Below, piece by piece: positions 49,697 through 57,953 of a stretch of 64,000 nucleotides of DNA. The notes under the pieces are model-generated. The model was not told the origin of the DNA. It searched no databases and worked only from the letters and a program-made list of their open reading frames with translations. Source of the stretch: Planctomycetota bacterium. GTDB taxonomy: Bacteria > Planctomycetota > Phycisphaerae > Phycisphaerales > SM1A02. Location of the stretch: NCBI GenBank assembly GCA_027618565.1, contig JAQCEQ010000005.1, forward strand, positions 16,795 to 80,794, given 5' to 3'. Numbering within the stretch: position 1 is the stretch's first letter; each line of letters opens with the position of its first letter. The translations under genes were made by a program, and so were the position numbers.

Positions 49697-50743
49697 TCAG
49701 CCGATGCCGTCCTTCTTGGCCATCATCTCCAGCATGTCGACGCAACGGTTGGCGTAGCCGTACTCGTTGTCGTACCACGACACCACCTTGAAGAAGCGGT
49801 CGTTGAGCTGGATGCCGGCCTTGGCGTCAAAGATGCTGGAGCGAGGATCGCTGAGGAAGTCGCTGGAGACGACTTCGTCATCGGTGTAGCCGAGGATTCC
49901 CTTGAGCGCGCCTTCGAGCGAGGTGCCGGCGGCGGCCGACTTCATGGCGCCGTTGATCGCGGCGAGGCTGGTGGGCTTGACGCTCCTGAAGGTGAGGTCC
50001 ACGCAGGAGACATTCGCCGTCGGGACCCGGAAGCTCATGCCGGTGAGCTTGCCCTTCACCTCCGGGATGCACAGCGCCACGGCCTTAGCCGCGCCAGTGC
50101 TGGACGGAATGATGTTCATGTAGGCGTTGCGGCCGCCGCGCCAGTCCTTCTTGGACGGTCCATCCTGGGTCGGCTGCGTGGCGGTGACCGCGTGGACCGT
50201 GGTCATCAGTCCTTCGTCAATGCCGCAGTGGTCCATCAGGACCTTGACGATCGGCGCGAGGCAGTTCGTGGTGCAGCTGGCGTTGGAGAGGATCGTGTCC
50301 TTCGCAGGGTCGTACTGGCAGGCGTTCACGCCCTTGACAAACGTCCGGACATCGTCGCTCTTGGTGGGTGCGGAAATGAGCACGCGCTTGGCGCCGGCCG
50401 TGATGTGCTTTCCGGCACCATCGCGGTCGGTGAAGAGCCCCGTGGACTCCAGGACATAGTCCACACCCATCGCCTTCCACGGCAGCGTTGTGGGGTCCTT
50501 GATGGCGGTGCAGGTGGTCGTTTGGCCTTCGCAGACGAAGGACTCGCCGTCCAGCGCCACGGCCTTGGAGAATCGACCATGCATCGAGTCGTACCGCAGG
50601 AGGTACGCCAGGTTGTCGGCCGGCACAAGATCGTTCACTCCCACGATCTGCAGCGTGCCGCGCTCGTTGGCAATGCGATAGACGAGGCGGCCGATGCGAC
50701 CAAATCCATTGATGGCGATCTTGGGAGGCGTGTTGGCTGGCAT
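49697..50743 (-). CDS. gapA: Glyceraldehyde-3-phosphate dehydrogenase
   Basis: This glycolytic enzyme oxidises glyceraldehyde 3-phosphate with NAD+ and phosphate. The 348-residue protein has INGFGRIGR (11-19), the NAD-selective Asp in GVNDL (~38), the catalytic Cys157 in [34 protein letters not shown] with the catalytic His and phosphate-site residues, [13 protein letters not shown] and [11 protein letters not shown]. All catalytic residues are present. It is monocistronic or heads a short unit with the DUF3592 gene; it diverges from the channel operon. Confidence 0.97.
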   Translation of the reverse strand: MPANTPPKIAINGFGRIGRLVYRIANERGTLQIVGVNDLVPADNLAYLLRYDSMHGRFSKAVALDGESFVCEGQTTTCTAIKDPTTLPWKAMGVDYVLESTGLFTDRDGAGKHITAGAKRVLISAPTKSDDVRTFVKGVNACQYDPAKDTILSNASCTTNCLAPIVKVLMDHCGIDEGLMTTVHAVTATQPTQDGPSKKDWRGGRNAYMNIIPSSTGAAKAVALCIPEVKGKLTGMSFRVPTANVSCVDLTFRSVKPTSLAAINGAMKSAAAGTSLEGALKGILGYTDDEVVSSDFLSDPRSSIFDAKAGIQLNDRFFKVVSWYDNEYGYANRCVDMLEMMAKKDGIG

Positions 50744-50856
50744 CTGAGTCCTGCGTGCTCCTGCGTTCCTGTCGGCCAGCAGCCCTGGAGCGAGCGGCGC
50801 CGGGAAAGGGGCGGTGATGATACCGATGCACCTCGACCGTATCCTGCGCTCCCTTC

Positions 50857-51930
50857 ATGCTGCAAGGCGCGCCATCCTCTGCCCCACCGGCCCAGGTCCA
50901 GTCGGCCGAACCAGTCACGCTGCGGGTGGCGGTGGTGTCCGTGGGTGTGCCCCAGGACGCTTCTTCCGGTCTCTCGAGGAACGGCGTGCTTCCGATGATC
51001 TGGCGCGAGGCATGCGCCAACGCCAATGTTCGGTCCGACATGATGGTGATGTCCGAGACTGAGGGCCTGGCCGCCCTGCAGGCCGGCACGGTGGATGTGC
51101 TGCTGGACGCGATCGAGATGACGCCGGAGGCGGTCGGGCAATTCAACCTGTCTGTCCCGCTCCAGCAACGAGCACTCCGCGCGGTGGTGCGCACGGATGA
51201 CAACGTGACCTATGGCGGGTTGCTCAATGCGATGTGGCACAGCGAACTTGGCGGATTGCTCCTGGTCGGGGCGATCTTCAGCCTCCTTTCCGCCGCCCTG
51301 ATGATCACCGTGGAACGCAACCACCGGAAGAGCTACTTCGTGGAGCGCTCGACGAGCGAGCGGATCGAGCACGGCCTCTGGTGGTCGATCGTGACCTTCG
51401 CGGCGGTTGGATACGGTGATGTGGTGCCCGTGACGCGCATGGGGCGGCTGGTGGCCTCGTGCTGGATGCTCTTCAGCGTGCTGCTGGTGGCGCTGATGGG
51501 AAGCGTGGTGGCGGCTGAATTCACGGTGAGCAAGCTGCGATCCTCGCTCAACACTATCGAAACGGTCAGGACCAAGGCGGTGGCGGTGCTGACCGACCGG
51601 GACCGCTCACGCCTGGAGGGGATGGGGGCACTCGTCACCGTCGTTCCATCGTTCGAGAGCGGCATCGTGGCGCTTCGCCTGGGTCACGTGGAGGGTTTCT
51701 TTGTGTCCGACTTGGATGTGATGCTTCACCATGCCGACTTGCAGGAGTCCAACCTCAAGTTGCTGCCCGGCCGGCTGCGCGACACCTTTATCGCGGTCGC
51801 CTATCGGGCCGACCTTCCCGCCGACCTGGAGCGTCGCCTCGATGTCGGATTGATGTCCGCGGTCGTCGCGACGGAGTGGAGCGACGCCGCGTACTTCTTG
51901 GGCAACGACGACCATGAGGTCACACCGTGA
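50857..51930 (+). CDS. Ionotropic-glutamate-receptor-like potassium channel (GluR0 architecture)
   Basis: The 357-residue protein interleaves a substrate-binding fold and a two-helix pore. Lobe 1 (~18-115) begins VTLRVAVVSVGVPQDAS; helix 1 is ~131-151; a pore loop (173-190, LWWSIVTFAAVGYGDVVP) has the potassium filter VGYGD at 184-188; helix 2 is ~197-220; lobe 2 (~230-345) contains TKAVAVLTD and HVEGFFVSDLDVML. This S1-TM1-P-TM2-S2 order is that of GluR0-type ligand-gated channels. The usual carboxylate-binding Arg after TPE is Ala92, while Asp285 at the amine-binding position is kept. No N-terminal signal peptide can be found; a stop precedes the frame at 50818. Its stop overlaps the next start (GTGA). 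Confidence 0.85.
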   Translation: MLQGAPSSAPPAQVQSAEPVTLRVAVVSVGVPQDASSGLSRNGVLPMIWREACANANVRSDMMVMSETEGLAALQAGTVDVLLDAIEMTPEAVGQFNLSVPLQQRALRAVVRTDDNVTYGGLLNAMWHSELGGLLLVGAIFSLLSAALMITVERNHRKSYFVERSTSERIEHGLWWSIVTFAAVGYGDVVPVTRMGRLVASCWMLFSVLLVALMGSVVAAEFTVSKLRSSLNTIETVRTKAVAVLTDRDRSRLEGMGALVTVVPSFESGIVALRLGHVEGFFVSDLDVMLHHADLQESNLKLLPGRLRDTFIAVAYRADLPADLERRLDVGLMSAVVATEWSDAAYFLGNDDHEVTP

Positions 51931-52742
51931 CCCTGGCGCTTCCCTCCGCATCCCTCATCGGCATGGTGCACGCGCGAGCACTGCCAGGCGCACCACGGCA
52001 TGCGCTGTCGATGGATGAGATCGAGTGCACGGCGATCGCGGAGGCGCGGTTGCTGGCCTCGGCTGGGTTTGATGCGATCATCGTCGAAAACATGCACGAC
52101 GCGCCGTACCTACGGTGCGCCGCGGTCCCGGAAACGATCGCAGCCATGACACGCGTCGTGCGCGCGGTGGTGGGCGCCGTCACGATTCCCGTGGGCGTCC
52201 AGATCCTGTCGCACGCCAACAGCGCGGCGCTGGCCGTGGCGCATGTGGCAGGCGCACGGTTCATCCGTTGCGAAGGGTTCGTCTTTGCCTCGGTGAGTGA
52301 CGAAGGCCTCGTGCGCGATGCCTGCGCCGGAGACCTCCTGCGCGACCGGGTCCGGCTGGGAGCCGAGGGCGTGGCCATCTGGGCCGACATCCGCAAGAAG
52401 CACTCCTCGCACGCCATCACGGCCGACCTCACCATGCGCGACTGGGTGCACGGCGCCGCATTCTTTGGCGCCGACGCGGTGGTGGTGACGGGACGAGAGA
52501 CCGGCGACCCGGTCGATGGTGGCTCGCTGGAGGAGGCCGCAGGCGCTGCGGCAAAGATGCCGGTCTTCGTAGGGTCGGGTGCAACCCCCACGTCCCTGGG
52601 CCGACTCTTCGCGCACGCTCGCGGCGTGATCGTCGGGAGCGCCCTCAAGTCCGGCGGAATCTGGTCCAACGAACTGGACACGGCCCGGGTGGCGGCGATG
52701 GTGAGCGCACGTGATGCGTGTCGGGGTGCGACGGGTGGGTGA
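51927..52742 (+). CDS. BtpA/SgcQ-family TIM-barrel protein
   Basis: The 271-residue protein has the BtpA family hallmarks: SLIGMVHARALPGAPRH (~9), FDAIIVENMHDAPYL (~48), IPVGVQILSHANSAALAVAHVAGARFIRCEGFVFASVSDEGLV (~90-125), WADIRKKHSSHAIT and VFVGSGATPTSLG near the C-terminus. BtpA was described as a thylakoid protein needed for photosystem I stability in cyanobacteria; homologues elsewhere, such as SgcQ, are uncharacterised and may be nucleoside- or sugar-processing barrels. The GTG at 51927 overlaps the channel stop by 4 bases, so the two are translationally coupled, an unexpected pairing. Confidence 0.87.
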   Translation: MTLALPSASLIGMVHARALPGAPRHALSMDEIECTAIAEARLLASAGFDAIIVENMHDAPYLRCAAVPETIAAMTRVVRAVVGAVTIPVGVQILSHANSAALAVAHVAGARFIRCEGFVFASVSDEGLVRDACAGDLLRDRVRLGAEGVAIWADIRKKHSSHAITADLTMRDWVHGAAFFGADAVVVTGRETGDPVDGGSLEEAAGAAAKMPVFVGSGATPTSLGRLFAHARGVIVGSALKSGGIWSNELDTARVAAMVSARDACRGATGG

Positions 52743-53658
52743 CCCCGGCGGCTCCGCGGAGGCCCCGTTCTCGCGCGTGTACATGAACGGAAGGTTGGTA
52801 CCAGCAGTCGAGGCGCGCGTGAGCGTGTTCGACCGGGGCTTCCTCTTTGGCGATGGCGTCTACGAGGTGGTGCACGCCTTCGGGGGTCGATGGCTGGACA
52901 TGAACCTTCATGTGGGGCGCCTGCGAAAGAGCCTGGTGGCCGTGGGGATCGACCCCGCGATGGCTGATGAACTCCCGCGGGCGGCTCGAATGTTGGTGGG
53001 AGACACCCCTCTTGATGCGTCGATCTACCTGCAGGTGACACGAGGCGCCGGGAGCGACCGCACGCACCTTCCGCAAGCCGGCTTGGTGCCCACCGTCTTC
53101 GCCACCCTCTCGCAGACCGAGTCGCTCGCCGCCCTTCGCTCCACGGCTGCCCCGCCCTCGATACGTGCGGTGACCGCGCCGGATTCGCGCTGGCTTCGTC
53201 TGGAGATCAAGTCCATTTCCCTGATGGGGGCGCTGCTCCCGCTCATGGACGCGCAGCGACATGGCGCAGGCGAGGTGATCTTCACGCGGGATGGCTTCGT
53301 CGCCGAGGGAGGTTCCAGCAACATCTTCGCCGTCATCGGCGGGGAGCTGGTGACGCCGCCGCTTGGCGGGCCGCCGATGCTGCACGGGTGCCTGCGCACG
53401 CGGCTGCTGTCGGTAGCGATCGCGAATGGGATCCCCGTGAGCGTGCGGAGCGTGCCGACGGCGGAGCTCAAGCGTGCGACGACCATCCTCTCGACGGGGA
53501 GTCGATCACTGATTCGGGTGGTGGCGTCGCTGGATGGCGAGCCGGTTGGAGTGGGAGCGCCGGGCTGCGCTGGCGGCACGAGCATCGTCTCGACGCTGTG
53601 GACAGGGCTGCTGGACGCGATTGAGGAGGACGCTCGGAGGATCGGGCACTCCTCGTAG
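52714..53658 (+). CDS. Class IV PLP aminotransferase (D-alanine or branched-chain type)
   Basis: The 314-residue protein matches fold-type IV aminotransferases: VYMNGRLVPAVEARVSVFDRGFLFGDGVYEVV (~24-55), the PLP lysine in LRLEIKSISLMGAL (~165), AGEVIFTRDGFVAEGGSSNIFAV with the catalytic Glu, and GCLRTRLLSVA. The SVFDRGFLFGDGVYE form is commonest in D-amino-acid aminotransferases, though branched-chain and 4-amino-4-deoxychorismate enzymes share it. Start is uncertain: GTG 52711, ATG 52714 and GTG 52735 are all in frame and overlap the btpA-like gene. Confidence 0.85.
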   Translation: MRVGVRRVGDPGGSAEAPFSRVYMNGRLVPAVEARVSVFDRGFLFGDGVYEVVHAFGGRWLDMNLHVGRLRKSLVAVGIDPAMADELPRAARMLVGDTPLDASIYLQVTRGAGSDRTHLPQAGLVPTVFATLSQTESLAALRSTAAPPSIRAVTAPDSRWLRLEIKSISLMGALLPLMDAQRHGAGEVIFTRDGFVAEGGSSNIFAVIGGELVTPPLGGPPMLHGCLRTRLLSVAIANGIPVSVRSVPTAELKRATTILSTGSRSLIRVVASLDGEPVGVGAPGCAGGTSIVSTLWTGLLDAIEEDARRIGHSS

Positions 53659-53667
53659 CATGACGTG

Positions 53668-54474
53668 ATGGCCTCCATCATCGCCATCAGTGTCGGCAAT
53701 TCGCGCACCAGCATCTCCCGCATCGAGGAGGGCACGATCGTTGAGTCAGTCCGGGAGGCGTCGGAGGACGCACGGGCGGTGGCGGCTGCCGCCAAGCGCC
53801 TTGCGGCGGGCGAATTGTCCACCACCATCATCGCGACGGTCGCGCCGACGCAGTCCGAAGCCATCGCCATCGCACTGAAGGAGATCGGTTCGGGGGAGAT
53901 CGCCCTCGTAGGCGAGGAGATTGGGATCCCCATCGCCACCAAGCTGGCCGACGGCGCGAATCCAGGCCAGGATCGCTTGCTCTGCGCGACCGCCGCGTGG
54001 CGCCGCCTGGGGCAGGCCTGCGTCGTGATCGATGCCGGCACCTGCATCACGGTCGACTTCATCGATGGCAAGGGGACGTTCCACGGTGGTGCGATCGCGC
54101 CGGGGTGGCGGATGCAGTTGCATGCGATGCACGCGGGCACCGAGGGCCTTCCTGAACTCTCGCCGGAGCCGATCACCCAAGAGCCCTACGGTGCGGACAC
54201 GGCCTCCGCCATGCGACTGGGCGTGGTGGAGGGATTGCGGGGAATGGTCCAGCGATTGGTGGAGCGGTACGCGATGGCGTACGGCGCCTTTCCGCTCGTC
54301 ATCGCCACCGGAGGCGACGCGGCCGCGCTCTTCGAGGACGATGAACTGGTCAATCTGCTTGTGCCAGACCTGGTGATCGAGGGAATCGCCTGCGCCTGGG
54401 CCGCCGCGACCGGGTCCGAGGACGACGCACCCAAGTTTGGTGACACCGCTCGCCCACGCGCGCATTCCGAGTGA
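53668..54474 (+). CDS. coaX: Type III pantothenate kinase-like protein
   Basis: It would phosphorylate pantothenate in the first step of CoA synthesis. The 268-residue protein has the family pattern: NPGQDRLLCATAAW (the GxDR motif), CVVIDAGTCITVDFID (second Asp-Gly-Thr motif with the catalytic Asp), FHGGAIAPGWRMQLHAM and VIATGGDAAAL. The first phosphate-binding motif, normally DxGNT, is SVGNS (residues 8-12), so the leading Asp is Ser. Activity may be lowered or altered. No other pantothenate kinase is in the window. Its stop overlaps the next gene (GTGA). Confidence 0.82.
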   Translation: MASIIAISVGNSRTSISRIEEGTIVESVREASEDARAVAAAAKRLAAGELSTTIIATVAPTQSEAIAIALKEIGSGEIALVGEEIGIPIATKLADGANPGQDRLLCATAAWRRLGQACVVIDAGTCITVDFIDGKGTFHGGAIAPGWRMQLHAMHAGTEGLPELSPEPITQEPYGADTASAMRLGVVEGLRGMVQRLVERYAMAYGAFPLVIATGGDAAALFEDDELVNLLVPDLVIEGIACAWAAATGSEDDAPKFGDTARPRAHSE

Positions 54475-55556
54475 CGCGCGCCGTGCCTGTTCAGTGGCGA
54501 TGGCTGACGGGACCGATCGGAGCCATCAGCATGGTCGAGCTGGTGGGGTCGGCCGATGGACTGGGTGATGCCTGTGCACAGATGACGATCGGATCGCTGC
54601 CGCCGGTCGGAGCCATCTCCCACCGAGCGCTTCCGGGCCCCGATGACGGGCTCGTCATCCGGGCGAGCGAACGCCTGCTGCTGATCGCGCCGCATGGTGG
54701 CGTGGCGCTGCGTGTGGCGCAAGACCGGGCACTTCGCTCGGCACTTGGAGACCCTTCGGCGTGGGCCGCCGCGCGTGAAGGCGACTCGGCCACCCGGTGC
54801 GACTCCTCGCACGCCACGATGATGGTCCGATGGCCGGAGGCGCGGTCGTTGGTCGAAGCATGTGCGCTGGACACGCTTGGGTCGGTCCGCGGAACGCTGG
54901 GGGCGGCGACCCTGCTTAAGCAGCGCGAACGGTGGACTCAGGCAGACGCGCCGCGACCACATGACACGCACGACCACGCGCTTCGCCACCTCCTCACTCC
55001 GCCGGTCATCGCCATCGTCGGCCCACCCAACGCCGGGAAGAGCACCTTGGCCAATGCCCTGGCGGGACGGGCGGTGAGCATCGTTGATCCCCGAGCGGGA
55101 ACGACTCGCGATCATGTGGGCGTGTGCGTGGACCTCCTCGGGTTGGAGGTCATGGTGCTTGATCTTCCTGGGGAGCGTGCGGATGGGGACGACATTGAGC
55201 AGGCGGCCCATGCGATCGCGCGCGACTTGGTGGCTCGAGCCAGCCTGGTCGTGCACACCCGCGCGCCTGGGCAGGATCATGCGCGCGTTGCGCATCCGGC
55301 GGGCACGGCCTCACTCTTCGCGCTGTTGCAGGCGGATCGTGCGTCTGCGTCCGATCCAGGCGAAGGCGAGGTCGTCGCGAGCGCGGCCACCGGGCAAGGA
55401 ATGGCATCGCTCGCGCGCGCGATGCGCGATGCACTGGTGCCCGTGGAAGCGCTGGAGTCCCGCCGGCCGTGGCGATTTCACCCGCTGCTCAGGAGCGTGG
55501 AGCCGGTGGCGCCGGCGGATCCGGCAGGGCCCATTCAGAGCCCAACGATCGAGTAG
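54471..55556 (+). CDS. MnmE-like GTPase paralogue with degenerate G domain
   Basis: MnmE, with MnmG, modifies U34 of tRNAs. This 361-residue relative is shorter than MnmE (~450). Its N-terminus WLTGPIGAISMVELVG and LIAPHGGVAL match the TrmE_N landmarks ATPPGxGAIAVIRLSG and CHGG. The G domain keeps G1 GPPNAGKST (184-192), G2 AGTTRD (209-214) and G3 DLPGE (231-235, usually DTAG), but no NKxD G4 motif is seen; a G5-like ASAATGQGM remains. The C-terminal CIGK tail with MnmE's conserved Cys is missing. It may have lost guanine specificity or the tRNA modification role. It overlaps the convergent fabI by 22 bases. Confidence 0.75.
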   Translation: MTRAVPVQWRWLTGPIGAISMVELVGSADGLGDACAQMTIGSLPPVGAISHRALPGPDDGLVIRASERLLLIAPHGGVALRVAQDRALRSALGDPSAWAAAREGDSATRCDSSHATMMVRWPEARSLVEACALDTLGSVRGTLGAATLLKQRERWTQADAPRPHDTHDHALRHLLTPPVIAIVGPPNAGKSTLANALAGRAVSIVDPRAGTTRDHVGVCVDLLGLEVMVLDLPGERADGDDIEQAAHAIARDLVARASLVVHTRAPGQDHARVAHPAGTASLFALLQADRASASDPGEGEVVASAATGQGMASLARAMRDALVPVEALESRRPWRFHPLLRSVEPVAPADPAGPIQSPTIE

Positions 55557-56314
55557 CCGGAATCGACATAGAGCACCTGGCCGGTCACGCCGCGGGCAAG
55601 GTCACTCAAGAGGAAGACGCTCGCGTTGCCCACATCTGACCCGGCGATGTTGCGGCGAAGTGGCGCCTTCTTCTCCACCCAGTCCAGGATGTCGCCAAAC
55701 CCGCCGACCGCCATCGCACTCAATGTCTTGAGGGGGCCGCCGGAGATCGTGTTGACGCGAATGTTTTTCTGCCCCAGTTCCAGCGCCAGATACCGGTTGG
55801 TGGCTTCAAGCGCGGCCTTGGCCACGCCCATCACGTTGTAGCCGGGGACGGCCTTCTCCGCGCCGTAGTAGCTCAGTGCGATCATCGAGCCGCCGTTGAC
55901 CATGAGCGGCGCAGCACGATTAGCCATCGCGGCATAGGTGTAGGCGGAGATGTCCATCGCCTGCGTGTAGACATGGCGAGGCGTTGAGGTGAACTTCCCG
56001 TCCTTGAGCCAGTCCTTGTCGGCGAAGGCGATGGAGTGGACGAGGAAGTCGATGGTGCCAAAGTCCGCGCCGATCTTGGCGAAGACGGCGTCGAGATTCT
56101 CGTCGCTTCCCGCATCCATCGGCACCAACCACGGCTCCTTGACACCCAGCTGCTCCACCGCCGAGCGGCAACGGCGTTCCATTTTCTCGCCGGGGAGGTG
56201 CGTGAAGAGGCAGTGGGCGCCCTCGCGCAGGAGGCTCTGTGCGATGAAGTATGCGAAGGAGTGGTCGTTCGCAATCCCGGTGACGAGTCCGCGCTTCCCT
56301 GTCATCAAGGCCAT
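55535..56314 (-). CDS. fabI: Enoyl-[acyl-carrier-protein] reductase (NADH)
   Basis: It reduces trans-2-enoyl-ACP in the last step of each fatty acid elongation cycle. From the ATG at 56314 (MALMTGKRGLV) there are 259 residues; ATG 56320 is equally possible. FabI features: GLVTGIANDHSFAYFIAQ (glycine-rich NADH site of the FabI type), VHSIAFADK, ALSYYGAEKAVPGYNVMGVAKAALE with the Tyr-x6-Lys pair, and IRVNTISGGPLKTLSA. Ends GQVLYVDSGYSIVGL as in other FabI. It is the target of triclosan in other bacteria. Confidence 0.96.
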   Translation of the reverse strand: MALMTGKRGLVTGIANDHSFAYFIAQSLLREGAHCLFTHLPGEKMERRCRSAVEQLGVKEPWLVPMDAGSDENLDAVFAKIGADFGTIDFLVHSIAFADKDWLKDGKFTSTPRHVYTQAMDISAYTYAAMANRAAPLMVNGGSMIALSYYGAEKAVPGYNVMGVAKAALEATNRYLALELGQKNIRVNTISGGPLKTLSAMAVGGFGDILDWVEKKAPLRRNIAGSDVGNASVFLLSDLARGVTGQVLYVDSGYSIVGL

Positions 56315-56392
56315 GAACATGTGCTCCAGTCAGGTCGGGGAACCATCGGCATGAGAACCGGTGGCGTGAGATCCAAGGTGTGGGAACCAGAG

Positions 56393-56465
56393 CGCACGCG
56401 GCAGGATTCGAACCTGCAACCCTCGGTTCCGAAGACCGATGCTCTATCCGTTGAGCTACGCGTGC
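56393..56465 (-). tRNA. tRNA-Arg (UCG anticodon)
   Basis: Minus-strand cloverleaf: acceptor GCACGCG/CGCGTGC with discriminator G, D-arm GCTC/GAGC, anticodon stem TCGGT/ACCGA with loop CTTCGGA (anticodon TCG), T-arm GCAGG/CCTGC around TTCGAAT. It reads CGA and possibly other CGN codons. A TAAAGT hexamer lies about 11 bases upstream and may be its -10 element. Confidence 0.95.
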
Positions 56466-56581
56466 GGGGGGCGCACTTTACCAGATGGCGTGAAATGACA
56501 CGCGGCCGGTCACCCGCCAGTGACCGGCCGCGCACTCCAAGAAGCACTTCTCCCGCCAGAGAAGCGAGCCCCTGTTCCATG

Positions 56582-57730
56582 TCAGCCGGCGCTTGCCAGG
56601 ACTGCCCCCTCTGCGAGTTCTTGTTCCAGTTCCGCGAATCGATCGCACTCGTCGGGAACCATGTTGCCGTCAAGATCCTCGGACCGGCCGCTGGCCAGCT
56701 CCGAAAGGTCATCCAGTCCGTTGCGATTGCAGTCGGCGAAGCACGCGTCGTTGTAGCGGGTGCCTCGGAGCGCCACGCCAGCATCGACATGCAGCGGATC
56801 GCTGCCGCAGATCGTGGAGTCCAGGACAAGCGCGGTGCCGCCATTGCTGGCGATCGTCCATTCGGCGCCGGCGATATTGCCCGCAAAGGTGCAACGCTCG
56901 AATCGACCCCCGCCGCTGGCGATGAAGGCCGCACCGCCCGCATCCAGCGAGCGATTGCGGACCAGGCTGGAGTCGAGGACCACGATCTCGCCGCCATCGC
57001 TGTAGAGGCCGCCGCCGAACGCGCCGGTGCGCGTGGCGTTGCCATCGAAGGTCGTGTTGCTGAAGGTGGCTCGGCCGTCGCGGTTGTAGAACGCGCCGCC
57101 GAAGGTGCCCGCCTCGTTGTGCTCGAAGACACAGTCGATGAAGGTTGGGTTGCCGCCCTCGTTACAGACGCCGCCGCCGAAGGCGCCGGAGTTGTTCCTG
57201 AACTGGCAGCCTTCGAACCGGACTGCGCCACGCCGCAGCCGCGCGCCGCCATCCTGGTTGCGCTCGAAAACGCAGTCACGCACGGTGACATTGGCGTCTT
57301 CCGCAAAAAGCCCAGCGCCGTTGCCGCGCTCGGAACCCGTCACGAAGAAGCCCTGCAGCAGCCCATCGGGCAGCGTCAGGTCCTTCACGGAGACGATGGG
57401 GTTGCGGCTGCCGTCGCCCATGATGAACGTGCGCGTCGGACCCTCCTCCGACACGACACGAATCGGGCGCCAGTCGAGGCTCAGGCACTCCCGGTAGACA
57501 CCGGGCCGCACCATGACCATGTCGCCGGGGAGCGCCGCGTCGATCGCCGACTGAATCGTCGGGTACTCGTCAGGCACCAGGTGAATGCCGGCGGGAGACA
57601 CAGTCTCCGCACCCTCGAGCCGCTCGAGCATGCCGCCGCGCACAAAACTCGCCGCGGCTGCACCCACAAGGAGCAGCATCGCGCCGACGCGCAAGATCCG
57701 TCCGTTCCGCGGACCTCGGCATCGGCACAT
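56582..57730 (-). CDS. Secreted right-handed beta-helix protein with calcium-binding-like tail
   Basis: The 382-residue protein starts at ATG 57730 (MCRCRGPRNGRILRVGAMLLLVGAAAASFVRGG), a likely signal or anchor segment. IHLVPDEYPTIQSAIDAALPGDMVMVRPGVYRE is the classical opening of pectate-lyase-like parallel beta-helices (DUF1565 type). About eight coils follow, with repeats such as VRDCVFERNQDGGA, FEGCQFRNNSGAFGGGV, FIDCVFEHNEAGTFGGAF and FSNTTFDGNATRTGAFGGGL. The tail DCNRNGLDDLSELASG...DLDGNMVPDECD is a thrombospondin-3/EF-like calcium motif common in Phycisphaerae. A surface structural or polysaccharide-binding role is likely. Confidence 0.83.
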   Translation of the reverse strand: MCRCRGPRNGRILRVGAMLLLVGAAAASFVRGGMLERLEGAETVSPAGIHLVPDEYPTIQSAIDAALPGDMVMVRPGVYRECLSLDWRPIRVVSEEGPTRTFIMGDGSRNPIVSVKDLTLPDGLLQGFFVTGSERGNGAGLFAEDANVTVRDCVFERNQDGGARLRRGAVRFEGCQFRNNSGAFGGGVCNEGGNPTFIDCVFEHNEAGTFGGAFYNRDGRATFSNTTFDGNATRTGAFGGGLYSDGGEIVVLDSSLVRNRSLDAGGAAFIASGGGRFERCTFAGNIAGAEWTIASNGGTALVLDSTICGSDPLHVDAGVALRGTRYNDACFADCNRNGLDDLSELASGRSEDLDGNMVPDECDRFAELEQELAEGAVLASAG

Positions 57731-57953
57731 GTCCCTTTCCCCGTCTCCGCCCCTGCTGCACGCAACGGCTGGCGCGTCGTCCGCGCTCGTTGCTGGCTGC
57801 GTGTTGTGGTTCGCGTGGTTCACTGGCGGGTGCTCCTGGCCCGCCACTCGGCGGACTCTCAAAGGATCGATTTCAACGCGCCGCCTCCAAACCGAATCCG
57901 TCGTTTTTCGGCGGGGAGTGCGGCGCGGAGTACCTGTCGGCGCCCGGAGGGGG

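Noticed and set aside
56399..56465. Reading frame with RQDSNLQPSVPKTDALSVELRVR extending to 58045
   Set aside because: It begins over tRNA-Arg(UCG) and then runs antisense to the beta-helix gene; the high GC content keeps antisense frames open.
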